A stretch of DNA of 64,000 nt from Conus ventricosus (GCA_018398815.1 CM031616.1:65380373-65444372); one strand, 5' to 3'. Counted from the first letter of the stretch, positions 11,751 through 26,807 are shown. Numbers and translations are program-made. The notes: a model not told the origin generated them from the letters alone.

Positions 11751-12248
11751 AGGGCGTAGGCTTAATGACGGCAGGAATTTGACAGTCACCCTAGGAGAGC
11801 TGCCGTGCTAGGGAAGGGACAATGGATGGCCCTACGAAGGACATGTGAAGATGAACTCGCAGGGCGTCCATCTGCCTGATACCGTCCCTCAAAACCAGAC
11901 AGGACTGCTGTAGCGACTCATTAACGCAGAGCCATTCATCTCTCGGCCAGTGTCAGCACCTTAGATTGCGGGTGACTTAGGGCCACCACTCCGATAGATC
12001 TCAGAAAAAGAAGCATTGAAAAGGAAGACTGGAATAATAGATGAAAGAACAGACTGAAGAACCGGGAAGGAAGAAACAAGACGACATAGAGGCTGCAGAT
12101 GATGTGGGGAGACTTTATGGGTGAAAAGAGATAGCGAAAGACATGGTAGGCAGAACAGTAGGAAAGACAAGAAAAAGGGGTGGGCACAGGTTGGTCAAGA
12201 AACACCCCCGCCACGAGAAGGCCGGCCCATGGGGGCTTCATTAAGTTG

Positions 12249-16605
<4,357 letters not shown>

Positions 16606-16846
16606 ATTTTCCGTTCCAGGCATCTTGAATTTTCGCGTTCAGCGTCTCGCAAAGCTCTTCATTGCCTACTTGTAGGATGGGCACAAACAAGGTGTAGTTT
16701 ACTGTCAATGTAACGTTCGTTACATCTTTTAAGGGAGGGGAAGACATGGAGGGGAAAGGGGATATGGGACATCGAGGAGGGGGAAGGGGGGGGGGGGGGC
16801 GGTATTTGGGGGTGGGTATCGTTGTTATATGTCGATCTGGAAAAGG
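16606..16846 (-). CDS. Exon X: Pro-rich lead and strand/helix segment of the modular gene (borders uncertain)
   Basis: The minus strand reads a short P/T-rich stretch and then DVTNVTLTVNYTLFVP, LQVGNEELCETLNAKIQDAW. This fits the strand plus helix that normally ends a C exon (compare RLRIRVPPGTDVTSPAFLERM). Two acceptors are possible. One is gaagcag before 16846, which keeps the phase 0 left by B5. The other is ccttaaaag before 16725, which requires phase 1. The donor is unclear, and a GTGACA after 16606 is one choice. Two NxT sequons (NVT, NYT) are present. The sequence is well diverged from the four tandem C exons. Confidence 0.45.
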
Positions 16847-17089
16847 CTGCTTCACTGGAAATTCGCACCGTCTTGTTTAGTTCTTTAGACTGCGTTCCAA
16901 ATCTTGTGCATGCGTGCGTGCGTGCGTGCGTGTGTATGTGTGTGCGTGCGCACGCGGGCATGCGTGTGCGTGCGTGCGTGCTGGGTGCTGATCCCAATAA
17001 ACAAAATGGGTACCCGACTAATACACATATAAGAAAGGGAAAAGAAGGAAAGGAAGAAAGAAAAGAAAAAGATGCCCAATGTGTCTCAC

Positions 17090-17236
17090 TGGGAAGGTGA
17101 CGATGTCGGACATCTCCTGGTTGTCGAGGGTGTTGAGGGTGTCCAGTGCAGTGTCTGTAGGCACCACCTGCCCGTTCTCCTCCATCTGGAAGTCCACCGT
17201 CACCTCGCCCGCCCCGTCCGCAGCCATACCCAGGAG
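17090..17236 (-). CDS. Exon B5 of modular mucin gene (diverged, 147 bp)
   Basis: The acceptor attccag precedes 17236 and the donor GTGAGA follows 17090, with phase 0 at both ends. It encodes 49 residues: LLGMAADGAGEVTVDFQMEE, then NGQVVPTDTALDTLNTLDNQ, then EMSDIVTFP. It aligns with the IVDVTKDDQSGETTLDFLLK exons, keeping the TALxTLxxL helix and the terminal FP before a V-starting exon. It is clearly older than the B1-B4 group and shorter by two codons. A4 (19173) joins it in phase. Confidence 0.8.
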
Positions 17237-18195
17237 CTGGAATCGAACAGTTCAATGATTGTATAAGATGTAACTGTCGGCGATGACAAGCGTTTCGGAA
17301 TACCATTCAACAGTTATGAAAGACTGAAAAAGGATTCTTCACTGCGTCTACCATACTTCTCCGAAATGAAGTTGAAACTGAATGTGTACTTATGATGGGG
17401 GAAAATGCCTGTAAATATTTGCAGCATTATTGTCCTCGTTTTACAGAATAAAAATCAGTCTTGTAATGCCGTAGAGTGCCCTTGCGGTCAGATGATTCAC
17501 CTGACCGTTTTTTTTCAAAAATGCCTACCACTTAAGTATCTTGACAGATGTTTAGTAAGGTTGTCAAAGACCGTCATGAACTCGTCGTCACAAGTCTACC
17601 TTTGTACTGGAAATCAATCTTTTTCAATTCATTGGATTGTTTTATAACGAACATATGGAAAGAAACGAAGGGCATACAAAAGGCGCAATACACGCACAGA
17701 AATTTCCTAAAATCTCTTTTTCACAATCACATGCAGTTTCACTCATGTTTCATGGATCTCTCTTCCGACCATCCCCTCCGTTCCAGACAGAACAAAGATG
17801 AACTAAAAAAATAGAATTAATGAGTCGCCAATGAAGGAATAAACAAAATGACAAAACACAACGCGATTCGACCTATTGGGTCTTCTTCAGTCGCGTCAAA
17901 CAACATTCAAAACACTGGAAACAATGGACGAACAAGTCATGAGCTCTTCAACATGGTGCAAACTGTGACGAGGGTGAAGGACTAAAACCACAGAATGGAA
18001 CTGAAGAAAAGCGGGTAGAGGTTGCTGGCGCAAAGAGAAAAATTAAAGTGATAGTAATGATTTAAAAAGAAAAATCATACGAATGACGATATTAATAATA
18101 GTAAAGATAATTATGATGATAGAGGAAGAAGAAGAAGAGGACGTGGAAGGAGGAGAAGAAAATTTGTAATAATGATAACAATAACAGTGATCCTG

Positions 18196-18227
<32 letters not shown>

Positions 18228-19172
18228 GATGATTATAAGCTGAAGCTTACTCCAGATTTAACTGGGATATTGCTGTAACGTTTATGTCAAGTTAGGAAAC
18301 GCATGCGCATAAACCTCACTCTTCACAATAAGAAAAAAAATTGTACACTATTTGACGCATTTTTACAAAGTTGGTGCACTTTATTTTAGTTGGCCTATAA
18401 TATTTGTCTCACGAAAACTCGAAAATAATATAATTGGCTGGGTGAACAGGCAGTTTTGTTTGGGTTGGACTTGACATCAGTGCCACAGTCAGGTCGACCG
18501 TCACGTTCATCGTCTGTTCTTTCATCTCCGACCTTATGGGAGGAGCCACTGGTACGTTTTGCTTTTCAGTGACTGTAAACTCATTCTGACACGTGTCCGT
18601 CCTGTGCATGACTGAGATTATGTCCCTCAAGTCACTACCACTATAGTCGGTGCTCTTGGACATTTTTGACGAGTCTCGCGTTTTTTCATTGTGTGGATCA
18701 TCCATTTTTGGCGGTTCCAGAAACCCCCAAAAGGATACAAGTTAAAATGGTTTTTTTATTTTTCAGGTTGTAAATTCATGTATACAATCACAGCACACAC
18801 ATCCACATCATGGAAAATACTTTTCACTATATTGCTCTAGAACTATAACGTTTCGTTTGCATTATTAAGGTATTTCTGTGTGAGAGCTATATTTTTTATG
18901 TGCAGAAGCTTTAGCACGCGTATTCCAAGCGAAGTTAATGCGTATGTGTTTCCTTCCATGACGCACACAATCCAGTCATATTTTAGTTAAATATACTTCG
19001 ATGCTCAAAACAAATGTTGACAATTACCTCTATAAATTTCATCACGCGGGTTGTTTAGCCCAGGGCTAATAAAAATTAAACATAAAACAACAAATACGTC
19101 AAACACACAAAAGAGTAAATAAACAAATTCATGAACACTAATTATTATGTGTATCAAATATCTTAGCCTTAC
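17237..19172. other. Intron B5/A4, with an open stretch at 18409-18705
   Basis: It carries a (GAT)n tract at about 18190-18235 and, from about 18690 upward, sequence homologous to the other A/B introns near 45495 and 48660 (gtggatcatcc..ttggcggttcc). A 98-codon minus-strand opening at 18409-18705 contains MNVTVDLTVALMSSP, reminiscent of the strand segments. It has no clear splice sites and A4-B5 already join in phase, so I do not call it an exon. Confidence 0.55.
17858..17890 (-). other. Hammerhead-like motif, copy 1
   Basis: Read on the minus strand it has CTGAAGA, then a GACC/GGTC pair around CAATA, then CGAATC. This is a one-base variant of the copies near 33225 and 42821. It resembles the conserved CUGANGA and GAAA boxes of hammerhead ribozymes, but stem I was not found. 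Confidence 0.3.
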
Positions 19173-19258
19173 CTGTGCATCAACCTGGTCTGCCTGCCTC
19201 TTTCGTCGTCTGCCCGTCTGTTGTTTTCTCAGTGCAGCCAGGTACATTTGTTTTATGG
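19173..19258 (-). CDS. Exon A4 of modular mucin gene (helix plus furin-like site)
   Basis: It is 86 bp with a ctacag acceptor before 19258 and a GTAAGG donor after 19173. With the G left by C4 it reads AIKQMYLAALRKQQTGRRRK, then RQADQVDAQ, and ends in phase 0. The RRKR-Q cluster fits the R-X-K/R-R furin consensus. It is separated from C4 (33418) by a 14-kb intron that contains the Gypsy nest and is followed by the diverged B5. Confidence 0.85.
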
Positions 19259-19815
19259 CTGTAGACAGGTTGAACCAAGCAGTTGTATTATTTCACGGAG
19301 GAGGAGGACAACTTCAATACTACTACTACAACTACTATTACCACCACTACAACGATAAGATGTATGATGATGATGATGATGATGATGATAATACCACTAC
19401 AAGTACTACTACTACTGGCGTGTTGAACAGTTGTTTTGCCACTTTTTCTTGTCTCCTTTTCAACATGCTACGCTCAATTCATTTACTCAAATCTAGGAAA
19501 TAATGGTGATCACGACTCTGAACACGATAGCACCAAAAAAAAAAATGAAACACCATAACTAAAAATGATATTTTCAAAACATGCTGGCACTGACTTCTCC
19601 AACATTCTTTTGCGTTTATCTAGCATATTCTTTCCATACACTCATTAATACAATAGCACAAATGAACAACGATTCAGACAAATCAGACGTGTATAATCAT
19701 TCAGCATATCCGTTCAACTGACTGATTGATGCAACAGCACATATCAAGAACGGTTGGAACAAACCAAAAGTGATGGGTACAAATTATTAGCATCAACTAT
19801 CCACCAGTGACTAAC
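19259..19815. other. Intron with trinucleotide tracts upstream of A4
   Basis: An interrupted TAC/AAC tract followed by (GAT)n lies at about 19316-19390, roughly 50 nt from the exon A4 acceptor. The remainder resembles the other C/A introns. The left target duplication of the old Gypsy element, ctaac, is at 19811-19815. Confidence 0.7.
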
Positions 19816-20219
19816 TGTCAACCATTTATTGGCGAGCCTGCCAGGATATTCGGGCCCATTTATTATAATTGTTCAACTTCTCAGAGAGGAAGTTGGGTGG
19901 GATTCAAGTATTGTAATCCAAAGACAAGGTAGTGTCTTACTGTATGTTCCCAAGATAGTTAAATACTGGGCTTGGCATTGCTTCCAAATAGTTAACACTA
20001 GGCTTGGCATTTCAGCCCAAGTACTTATTTCGCACAGATTGCCTATAATTCGCTCTCAAGTTGGTCAGGCGCTAGGCGTCTTATAAAACTAATTACGTTG
20101 TCCCAAGCTAATATTATCATTCATAGGATTGTGCTATTACGTCACTCGTGTCGGTAACCACCAGTTTGGCTGTCGTAGTAATAAAATCTTGTTCAAAAAA
20201 AAAAAAAAAGAAAGATATA

Positions 20220-22009
20220 ATGGCGGAAGAAAAGAACACCCTATTGAACAACTTGTGAGCGTCGCTCGTGATTTAGGCTACCGGAGGGGAGTTGCGAGCA
20301 TTCGCTGAAACCCAACAAAAAAATGGAAAGAGATGAACGAGCGGAAAGACGCCGTGTCGCGGGAGAAATAGCAGAGCAGGAAACAGAAAGATTAAGGATT
20401 CAGGCTAACAATAATCAGGCTAACGAAACGCAGGAAACAGAAAGACTAAGGGAAGCGCAGGAAACAGAAAGATTTAAAGGGTTCAATAAAAGTTAGAGAG
20501 AGTGAAAATACAAAGGGAGACCACCGATGATGGCAGCTCAGTTTCCAGTGACCCTGTGCGCAGTTATGCCCCCCGACCAAAGTTGCCAAAATTCTCTGAA
20601 GGGAAAAGATCGATTTATGCGTACAAACAGTCGTTTTGAAACGTTTGCTACTAGTCAGGGTTGGCCTTCAGAAGAGTGGCAGTCATTTTGTCAGCGCTAT
20701 TGACGGGGAAGGCATTACAGATTTCACTGCGTTACCAGCAGACCAACAATCTGATTTTGGTGCTGTGAAGGATTCCTTGATGAAGGGATTTGACCTCACA
20801 GAGGAAGGGTTTAGAAAGAAATTTCGATCAGCTAGATTTCAAGCAGGGGAAACGTACACTTTAGTTTGGTGCACGTTTAGATCACTATTTTGAGAAATGG
20901 TTAGAGTTGAGTGGTAAAGAGAAAGGAGTTCGCCGAGTTGAAAGAGCTGGTTATGAAGGAACAGATTTGTCAGGTTGCGGCCCTGAGTTAACTATACATT
21001 TGAAAGAGAGACAGCCAGAAAACAGGAAGTTTTCTGAAGTTAGCAGAGGTGTATAGGAGGCACGTTTGACACTAAAAGGTGCAGGAGAAACAGGTGCCAG
21101 ACACAGGTGAGAAGAATGCAAGGAGACTAGGGGAGTTTTCTGCAAAGTCGTGCAAACCCAGTGGTGGGGCAAAAGGAGGACAAAGGGACAATAGGGTTTT
21201 CATTGTCACAAGAAGGGACATGTGCGAGGGATTGCCCGCATGAGGTTCCAGAAGGCAGCAGCCTTGCAAGAGGTTGAAAAAGGGTCGCCAGGGAAACGAC
21301 CTGCAGTGGAAACAAAAGGATCCAATCTGAAGAGGGTGGAGTGGGGCCCTATGGCTAGCATTGGACAGCAGTCAGTGTCGGGGATGGAGGGCACTAGGCT
21401 GATTTGTTCATTACCAGGGGAAGAAGGGTGGAAATTTGGGCCCGCAGAGGTGAAAAGTGTTACGAGACACTGGTTGTTCATGTGGTGTAGTAAGAACAAC
21501 GCTGGTCGAGGAAGGTGGATTTGACAGGGCAAATCCAGACCTGTACTCTAATCGATTGGGACTGTGAGGGAGTTCCCAGTTGCTAAGATAGAAGTACGTT
21601 TCCCCTTACTTCTCAGGCGATTTTTCTGCGCTGGTGATGGAGAAACCCCTTTAGATTTTGATCATTGGAAATTCCAGGTGCAAGGGATCCAGGGATCCTG
21701 AGTTGTTGACTGCTAAGGGGCAGCAGTTCAAACACGGAGCAAGAAGGAGAAAAGGGTTTATAAACCGTTAGTCGTTCCCGCAAGGAAGTCAGGCATAGAT
21801 TGTCGCCTGATGATTTAGGGCAGCGCAGGAACAAGACCCTTCGCCGTGAAGTCTTGGATTGGGAAGAGGTGGAGAGAAACAGGGGGTTAGAGGAGGTGAG
21901 ACAGAATTTCCCGGTGAAAAAGGGGGGTTGTTTTTACCGAGTGTTTACCAAGGGAAGACAGGTAAGGTGACAACTCAGTTTAAGGTACCAGCAGTTTTTC
22001 GTGACACTG
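20220..22009 (+). pseudogene. E1 gag/protease remnant, heavily frameshifted
   Basis: This region aligns with 23833-25635 of the inner element along its whole length, starting at the shared atggcggaagaaaag. The QETER coiled-coil repeats, the capsid region FDLTEEGFRKKF (about 20790) and traces of the zinc knuckle are present. The frame is lost every 50-200 bases, and most differences are one-base insertions or deletions. No protein can be made. The last five bases (cactg, 22005-22009) are the left target duplication of E2. Confidence 0.85.
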
Positions 22010-23431
22010 TGTTCCCCGGTCAAAATTTCAACACAACCAAAGTGTGGTCCTCGCCGGCCACTTCGACTGGACATAAGTCCAAACGCAGACATCTTGGGGC
22101 CACGTAGAAACCGGGCCCCCGGTTCGGATCCGGCCAATTAAGCTTAGTGGAGAGGGTTCACAGAGACGGTACGATCCCCCAGACTGACTAAGCCGTTTGA
22201 CCGACGCCTCGATGTCTAGCGAGACGAGTCGTAAACGCCGGCTCAGGGTCATCTAGCCAATTTGTGGGAAACCAGCGTCATTGTTACTCCAGACGTCGTG
22301 GCGCCTACCCAGACCAGCAGCCACTTTAGAGTGACCAGTGTCCACGACTTAAGCCACATGGCGCCAGTTAAGTAGGAAAGGGGGGAAGGTAGTGTGTGGT
22401 GGGGGTGAAATCTAGCTAATCAATTAGATGACCAATTGACCACCACAGAGAGTAAGGCGTGTCGGCGTGACTGTCATGATTTGAATATCCAATGGAAATT
22501 AGAGGGAGATAACTTCGGGTGTCAGGGCGGTAAAAATACTGACCAATGGTACTCGCCCTTTTTCGACAGATCGGAACGAATAAAGAGGATGCGAGAGTGA
22601 GAGAACGGGGAACGAGGGGGAGAACGAACAGAGAGAGAGAGAGGAGAGGTCTGAGTGTAATCTCTGAGGGGAGAAGAGCAGAGAGATGAGAGGAGGAGAG
22701 AAGAGAACCAAGTTGAGAGATTAGCGTGAGATAGTCTGCAGAGGAAGGACTGAGGAGAGATGTGGAGAGAGAGAGAGAGTTGCTAATTAATGAAGAAGAA
22801 AAGAAAGAAAAAAAAAGAAAAGAAAAGCAACCATGTCCATTTGATAAGAGCAGACTAGAAGAGAGAGGGAGAGAGTGCAATGCGTTAATGCAGGAAGAAA
22901 GAAAGGAGAACAGATCGATGTTGATAGTCACTGTTCTATCTAAACCGGGGGTTCGACCTCATACTTGGCCAGCGCCACTTTCATCGGCAGTCCACCTGAC
23001 CAACGCCAGCAGTCCAGCCTGACCGTGCTAGCAGTCCAGCCTGACCGGTGCAAGCAGACCAACACCAGTGCAGCAGTTGTGTCGTGTTGTGAAAGTGACA
23101 GTAAAAAGAAAAAAAAAGGAAAAGAAAAAGACAGTGATTCGTGAATAGTTAAGATCACCTGGCCAGGTAAAGTAGAAATCTATTTATACCGGGTTAGTTA
23201 ATGATGTTTTAGATAAATGATTTTGTGAAGTTCAGGAAAGAGAGAATGTTTTATTTTATTGATCCATATGCATTGATGTTTCTTTCTATGAGCATGTGTA
23301 GTAAAGTTATAGACTTTACTAGTGGTTTGATGTGACGAATGCATGATATATGAATGAGATTGTAAGCAAGCTGTGAGTGTGTTTGGGCTGTGCGCTAGTC
23401 CTTCCTCCACTGACATCACCCGAGGTTGACA
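22010..23431 (+). repeat. E2 5' LTR
   Basis: It starts TGTTCCCCGG (TGTCACGG in the 3' LTR) and ends CCCGAGGTTGACA. It matches 28052-29467 closely, with scattered one-base indels. Inside are a purine-rich (GA) region at about 22620-22790 and tandem units of about 22 bp (cagtccagcctgaccggtgc) at about 22990-23060. Confidence 0.92.
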
Positions 23432-23437
23432 ATTTAT

Positions 23438-23454
23438 TGGCGAGCCTGCCAGGA
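23438..23454 (+). other. Putative primer-binding site of E2
   Basis: TGGCGAGCCTGCCAGGA lies six bases after the LTR end. Starting with TGG fits pairing to the CCA end of a tRNA. The same sequence occurs in E1 just after its lost 5' LTR (about 19830). The tRNA partner was not identified. Confidence 0.5.
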
Positions 23455-23832
23455 TATTCTGGCCCATTTATTATAATTGTTCAACTTCTCAGAGAGGAAG
23501 CTGGGTGGGATTCAAGTATTGTAATCCTAAGACAAGGGGTTGTCTTACTGTATGTTCCCAAGATAGTTAAATACTAGGCTTGGCATTGCTTCCAAGATAG
23601 TTAATACTAGGCTTGGCATTTCAGCCCCAGAGTACTTATTTCGCACAGATTGCCTATAATTCGCTCTCATAGTTGGGTCAGGCGCTAGGCGTCTTATAAA
23701 AACTAATTACGTTGTCCCAAGCTAATATTATCATTCATAGGATTGTGCTATTACGTCACTCGTGTCGGTAACCACCAGTTTGGCTGTCGTAGTAGTAAAA
23801 TCTTGTTCAAAAAAAAAAAAGAAAGAGATACA

Positions 23833-25800
23833 ATGGCGGAAGAAAAGAACACCCCTATTGAACAACTCGTGAGCGTCGCTCGTGATTTAGGTTACTCAGG
23901 AGATGAGTTGCGAGCATTCGTTGAAAACCAACAAAAGATGGAAAGAGATGAGCGAGCGGAAAGACGCCGTATCGCAGTAGAGGCGCAGGAAACAGAAAGA
24001 ATAAGGGAAACGCAGGAAACAGAAAGAATGAAGCAGGAGACAGAAAGAATAAGGGAAGCGCAGGAAACAGAAAGAATAAGGGCAACGCAGGAGACAGAAA
24101 ATTTAAAGATTCAATTAGAATTAGAGAAAGTGAGAATACAAAGGGAAACCACCGAGGATGGGAGTTCAGTTTCCAGTGACTCTGTGCGCAGCTATGCCCC
24201 CCGACCCAAGTTGCCAAAATTCTCGGAAGGAACCGATTCGATTGACGCATACATCAGTCGTTTCGAAACGTTTGCGACCAGTCAGGGTTGGCCTCCAGAA
24301 GAGTGGGCAGTCATTTTGTCAGCGCTATTGACGGGTAAGGCATTGCAGATTTTCACTGCGTTACCAGCAGAACAACAGTCTGATTTTGGTGCTGTGAAGG
24401 AGTCTTTAATGAAGGGATTTGACCTCACAGAGGAAGGATTCAGAAAGAAATTTCGTTCAGCTAGATTGCAAGCAGGGGAGACGTACACTCAGTTTGGTGC
24501 ACGTTTAGATCACTATTTTGATAAATGGTTAGAGTTGAGTGGTACGAAAAAGGAGTTCGCTGAATTGAAAGAGCTAGTTATGAAAGAACAGATTTTGTCA
24601 GGTTGCAGCCCTGAGTTAACCATACATTTGAAAGAGAGACAGCCAGAGACAGCAGGGGAGTTGTTGAAGTTCGCAGAGGTGTATAGAGAGGCACGTTTGG
24701 GCACGAAGGTGCAGGAGAAACAGGTGCTAGGCACAGGTGAGAAGAGTGCAAGGAGACCAGGGGAGTTTTCTGCAAAGTCTGCAAACCCAGTGGTGGGGCA
24801 GAAGGAAGGGCAAAGGGACATTAGGTGTTTCATTTGTCACAAGAAGGGACATGTGGCGAGGGATTGTCGCATGAGGTTCCAGAAGGCAGCAGCCTTGCAA
24901 GAGGTGGATAAGGGTCGTCAAGGGAAACGACCTGCAGTGGAACCAAAAGGGATTCAGTCTGAAGAGGGTGGAGTGCAGCCTATGGCTAGCACTGGACAGC
25001 AGTCAGTGTCAGGGATGGAGGGCACTAGGCTGAGTGGTTCGTTACCAGTGGAAGAAGGGTGGATTGGCCAGCAGAGGGTGAAAGTGTTACGAGACACTGG
25101 TTGTTCATGCGGTGTGGTACGAACAACGCTGGTCGATAAAGGGGATTTGACAGGGCAAATCCAGACCTGTACTCTAATCGATGGCACTGTGAGGGAGTTT
25201 CCAGTTGCTAAGATAGAAGTACGTACCCCTTACTTCTCAGGCGAGTTGTCTGCGTTGGTGATGGAGAAACCCCTTCATGATTTGATCATTGGAAATATTC
25301 CAGGTGCAAGGGATCCAGGGGATCCTGAGTTGTTGACTGCTACAGGGGCAGCAGTTCAAACACGGAGCAAGAAGGAGGAAAAGGTTGTTAAACCGTTAGT
25401 TGTTCCAGGAAGGAAGTCGGGCATAGACGTGTCGCCTGATGAGTTTAGGGCAGCGCAGGAACAAGACCCTTCGCTCGTGAAGTCTTGGGAGTTGGCAAGA
25501 GGTGGAGAGAAACAGGAGGTTAGAGGAGGTGAGACAGAATTTCTTGTGAAAGGCGGGCTGTTGTACCGAGTGTTCACCAAGGGGAAGACAGGTAAGGTGA
25601 CCACTCAGTTAGAGGTACCAGCAGGTTATCGTGACACTGTCATGTCAGTGGGTCACGAGTCGCTCATGGCGGGTCATCTCGGCACCAGCAAAACAGCTGA
25701 CCGAATCTTTGATGACTTTCATTGGCCAGGAGCAATGGCAGACATAAAACGTTTCTGCATGTCATGTGATGTGTGTCAAAGATCAGCCACAAGAGGGTGA
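23833..25800 (+). CDS. E2 gag-protease-integrase N-terminal ORF
   Basis: The ATG at 23833 opens MAEEKNTPIEQLVSVARDLG. The upstream in-frame extension to 23743 falls in the leader and is not preferred. Residues about 45-120 form a charged coiled coil of repeated QETERIRE/A units. A capsid region with SCAN-like character follows (FDLTEEGFRKKFRSARLQAG; KEFAELKELVMKEQIL). The CCHC knuckle is CFICHKKGHVARDC (about 24827). A retropepsin-like segment has LRDTGCS (about 25090). The integrase HHCC zinc region is HESLMAGHLGTSKTADRIF and CMSCDVCQRSA (about 25650-25790). The ORF stops at 25800 because one G is missing from a run at 25793-25796, whereas E1 has the longer run. Confidence 0.85.
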   Translation: MAEEKNTPIEQLVSVARDLGYSGDELRAFVENQQKMERDERAERRRIAVEAQETERIRETQETERMKQETERIREAQETERIRATQETENLKIQLELEKVRIQRETTEDGSSVSSDSVRSYAPRPKLPKFSEGTDSIDAYISRFETFATSQGWPPEEWAVILSALLTGKALQIFTALPAEQQSDFGAVKESLMKGFDLTEEGFRKKFRSARLQAGETYTQFGARLDHYFDKWLELSGTKKEFAELKELVMKEQILSGCSPELTIHLKERQPETAGELLKFAEVYREARLGTKVQEKQVLGTGEKSARRPGEFSAKSANPVVGQKEGQRDIRCFICHKKGHVARDCRMRFQKAAALQEVDKGRQGKRPAVEPKGIQSEEGGVQPMASTGQQSVSGMEGTRLSGSLPVEEGWIGQQRVKVLRDTGCSCGVVRTTLVDKGDLTGQIQTCTLIDGTVREFPVAKIEVRTPYFSGELSALVMEKPLHDLIIGNIPGARDPGDPELLTATGAAVQTRSKKEEKVVKPLVVPGRKSGIDVSPDEFRAAQEQDPSLVKSWELARGGEKQEVRGGETEFLVKGGLLYRVFTKGKTGKVTTQLEVPAGYRDTVMSVGHESLMAGHLGTSKTADRIFDDFHWPGAMADIKRFCMSCDVCQRSATRG

Positions 25801-26807
25801 AGAGGAAGGCACCTCTTAAACATCCCCCTTTAATTGACACACCATTCAGGAGGGTGGCTGTTGATCTGATTGGCCCAATCGCGCCCTGTTCCAAAGGTGG
25901 GCACAGGTATGTGTTGACGCTCGCGGACTACGCGACCAGATACCCAGAAGCAGTTGCATTGAAAGGCGTAGATACGCAACAGGTCGCTGAAGGGCTGGTA
26001 GACATCTTCTCTCGCGTGGGTGTGCCAGCACAAATTCTCAGTGACAGGGGGTCACAGTTCACCTCAGGCGTGATGAAGGAGGTCAACAGGCTGCTAGGGA
26101 TCACACAGCTTCTCACTACCCCATACCACCCACAATGCAATGGCTTGGTGGAAAGATTCAACGGTGTGCTGAAGGGCATCTTAAAGAAGCTCTGTGAGGA
26201 AAGGCCAGCAGATTGGGACCGCTACATTCCAGCGGCACTGTTTGCCTACAGGGAAGCCCCTCAGGAAAGCACAGGCTTTTCGCCATTTGAGCTGCTGTAT
26301 GGGCGGACAGTTCGGGGACCAGTGTGCATTCTCAAAGAGCTGTGGTCCGGAGAACAGGAGTCAGAAGAGGTCAAAACCACTTATCAGTATGTGGTGGACC
26401 TACGCAATAGGCTCGAGGAGACATGTAAGGTCGCAAGGGAGAGTTTGCAGGAGGCTAGGGTCGTCCAGAAGAAGCAGTATGACAGGAAGGTGAGGAAGCA
26501 ATTCCTCAAGGTGGGAGATCAAGTCCTATTACTGCTTCCCACGGATCACAACAAGCTGCTGATGCATTGGAAGGGACCATTCACCATCATTGAAAAGGTA
26601 GATCAGGACTACCGAATCGATGTGAATGGGAAATCAAAACTTTTCCATGCAAATTTGCTCCGCAAATATATTCAGCGTGAGACTCAGCACATAGGCGCAG
26701 CAGCAATCATTGTTGAGGTGAAAGAGACACAGCAGAAGAAGGGGAGATTTTGTTACCCAAGTTTCCAGAAAAGTCATACAGGGATGTGTCACTGTATGAA
26801 GGGCTAG
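25797..26807 (+). CDS. E2 integrase catalytic core and C-terminal domain
   Basis: After the frameshift, integrase continues in another plus frame. The DDE core is seen as AVDLIGPI (D), then ILSDRGSQFTS (D) and PYHPQCNGLVERFNGVLK (E). FAYREAPQESTGFSPFELLY and RTVRGP follow. The C-terminal part contains KKQYDRKVRKQFLKVGDQVL and LLMHWKGPFTIIEKV, a GPY/F-type module. The ORF runs to a stop at 26807 after a tail not recognised. Integrase here lies directly after protease and before RT. Confidence 0.9.
   Translation: MKRKAPLKHPPLIDTPFRRVAVDLIGPIAPCSKGGHRYVLTLADYATRYPEAVALKGVDTQQVAEGLVDIFSRVGVPAQILSDRGSQFTSGVMKEVNRLLGITQLLTTPYHPQCNGLVERFNGVLKGILKKLCEERPADWDRYIPAALFAYREAPQESTGFSPFELLYGRTVRGPVCILKELWSGEQESEEVKTTYQYVVDLRNRLEETCKVARESLQEARVVQKKQYDRKVRKQFLKVGDQVLLLLPTDHNKLLMHWKGPFTIIEKVDQDYRIDVNGKSKLFHANLLRKYIQRETQHIGAAAIIVEVKETQQKKGRFCYPSFQKSHTGMCHCMKG

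Larger units (their letters stand above)
6684..12236 (-). mobile_element. Near full-length I/Nimb-like LINE with RNase H (5.55 kb)
   Basis: A 12-bp direct repeat, ttcattaagttg, is present at 6672-6683 and 12237-12248 and marks the insertion precisely. The element reads on the minus strand: a 5' leader (12236 to about 11750), ORF1 with zinc knuckles, ORF2 with endonuclease, reverse transcriptase and RNase H, and a 3' tail of tandem (CTAA) units at 6684-6712. A C-terminal RNase H together with a CCHC ORF1 is typical of the I/LOA/Nimb group; the exact clade is inferred. Both ORFs are broken by several frameshifts, so this copy is inactive. Relative to the copy at 39510-40040 it lacks a piece between the RT and RNase H regions (near 7787). 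Confidence 0.92.

Noticed and set aside
18409..18705. 98-codon minus-strand opening as an extra exon
   Set aside because: A4 and B5 join in phase without it and no matching splice sites were found.
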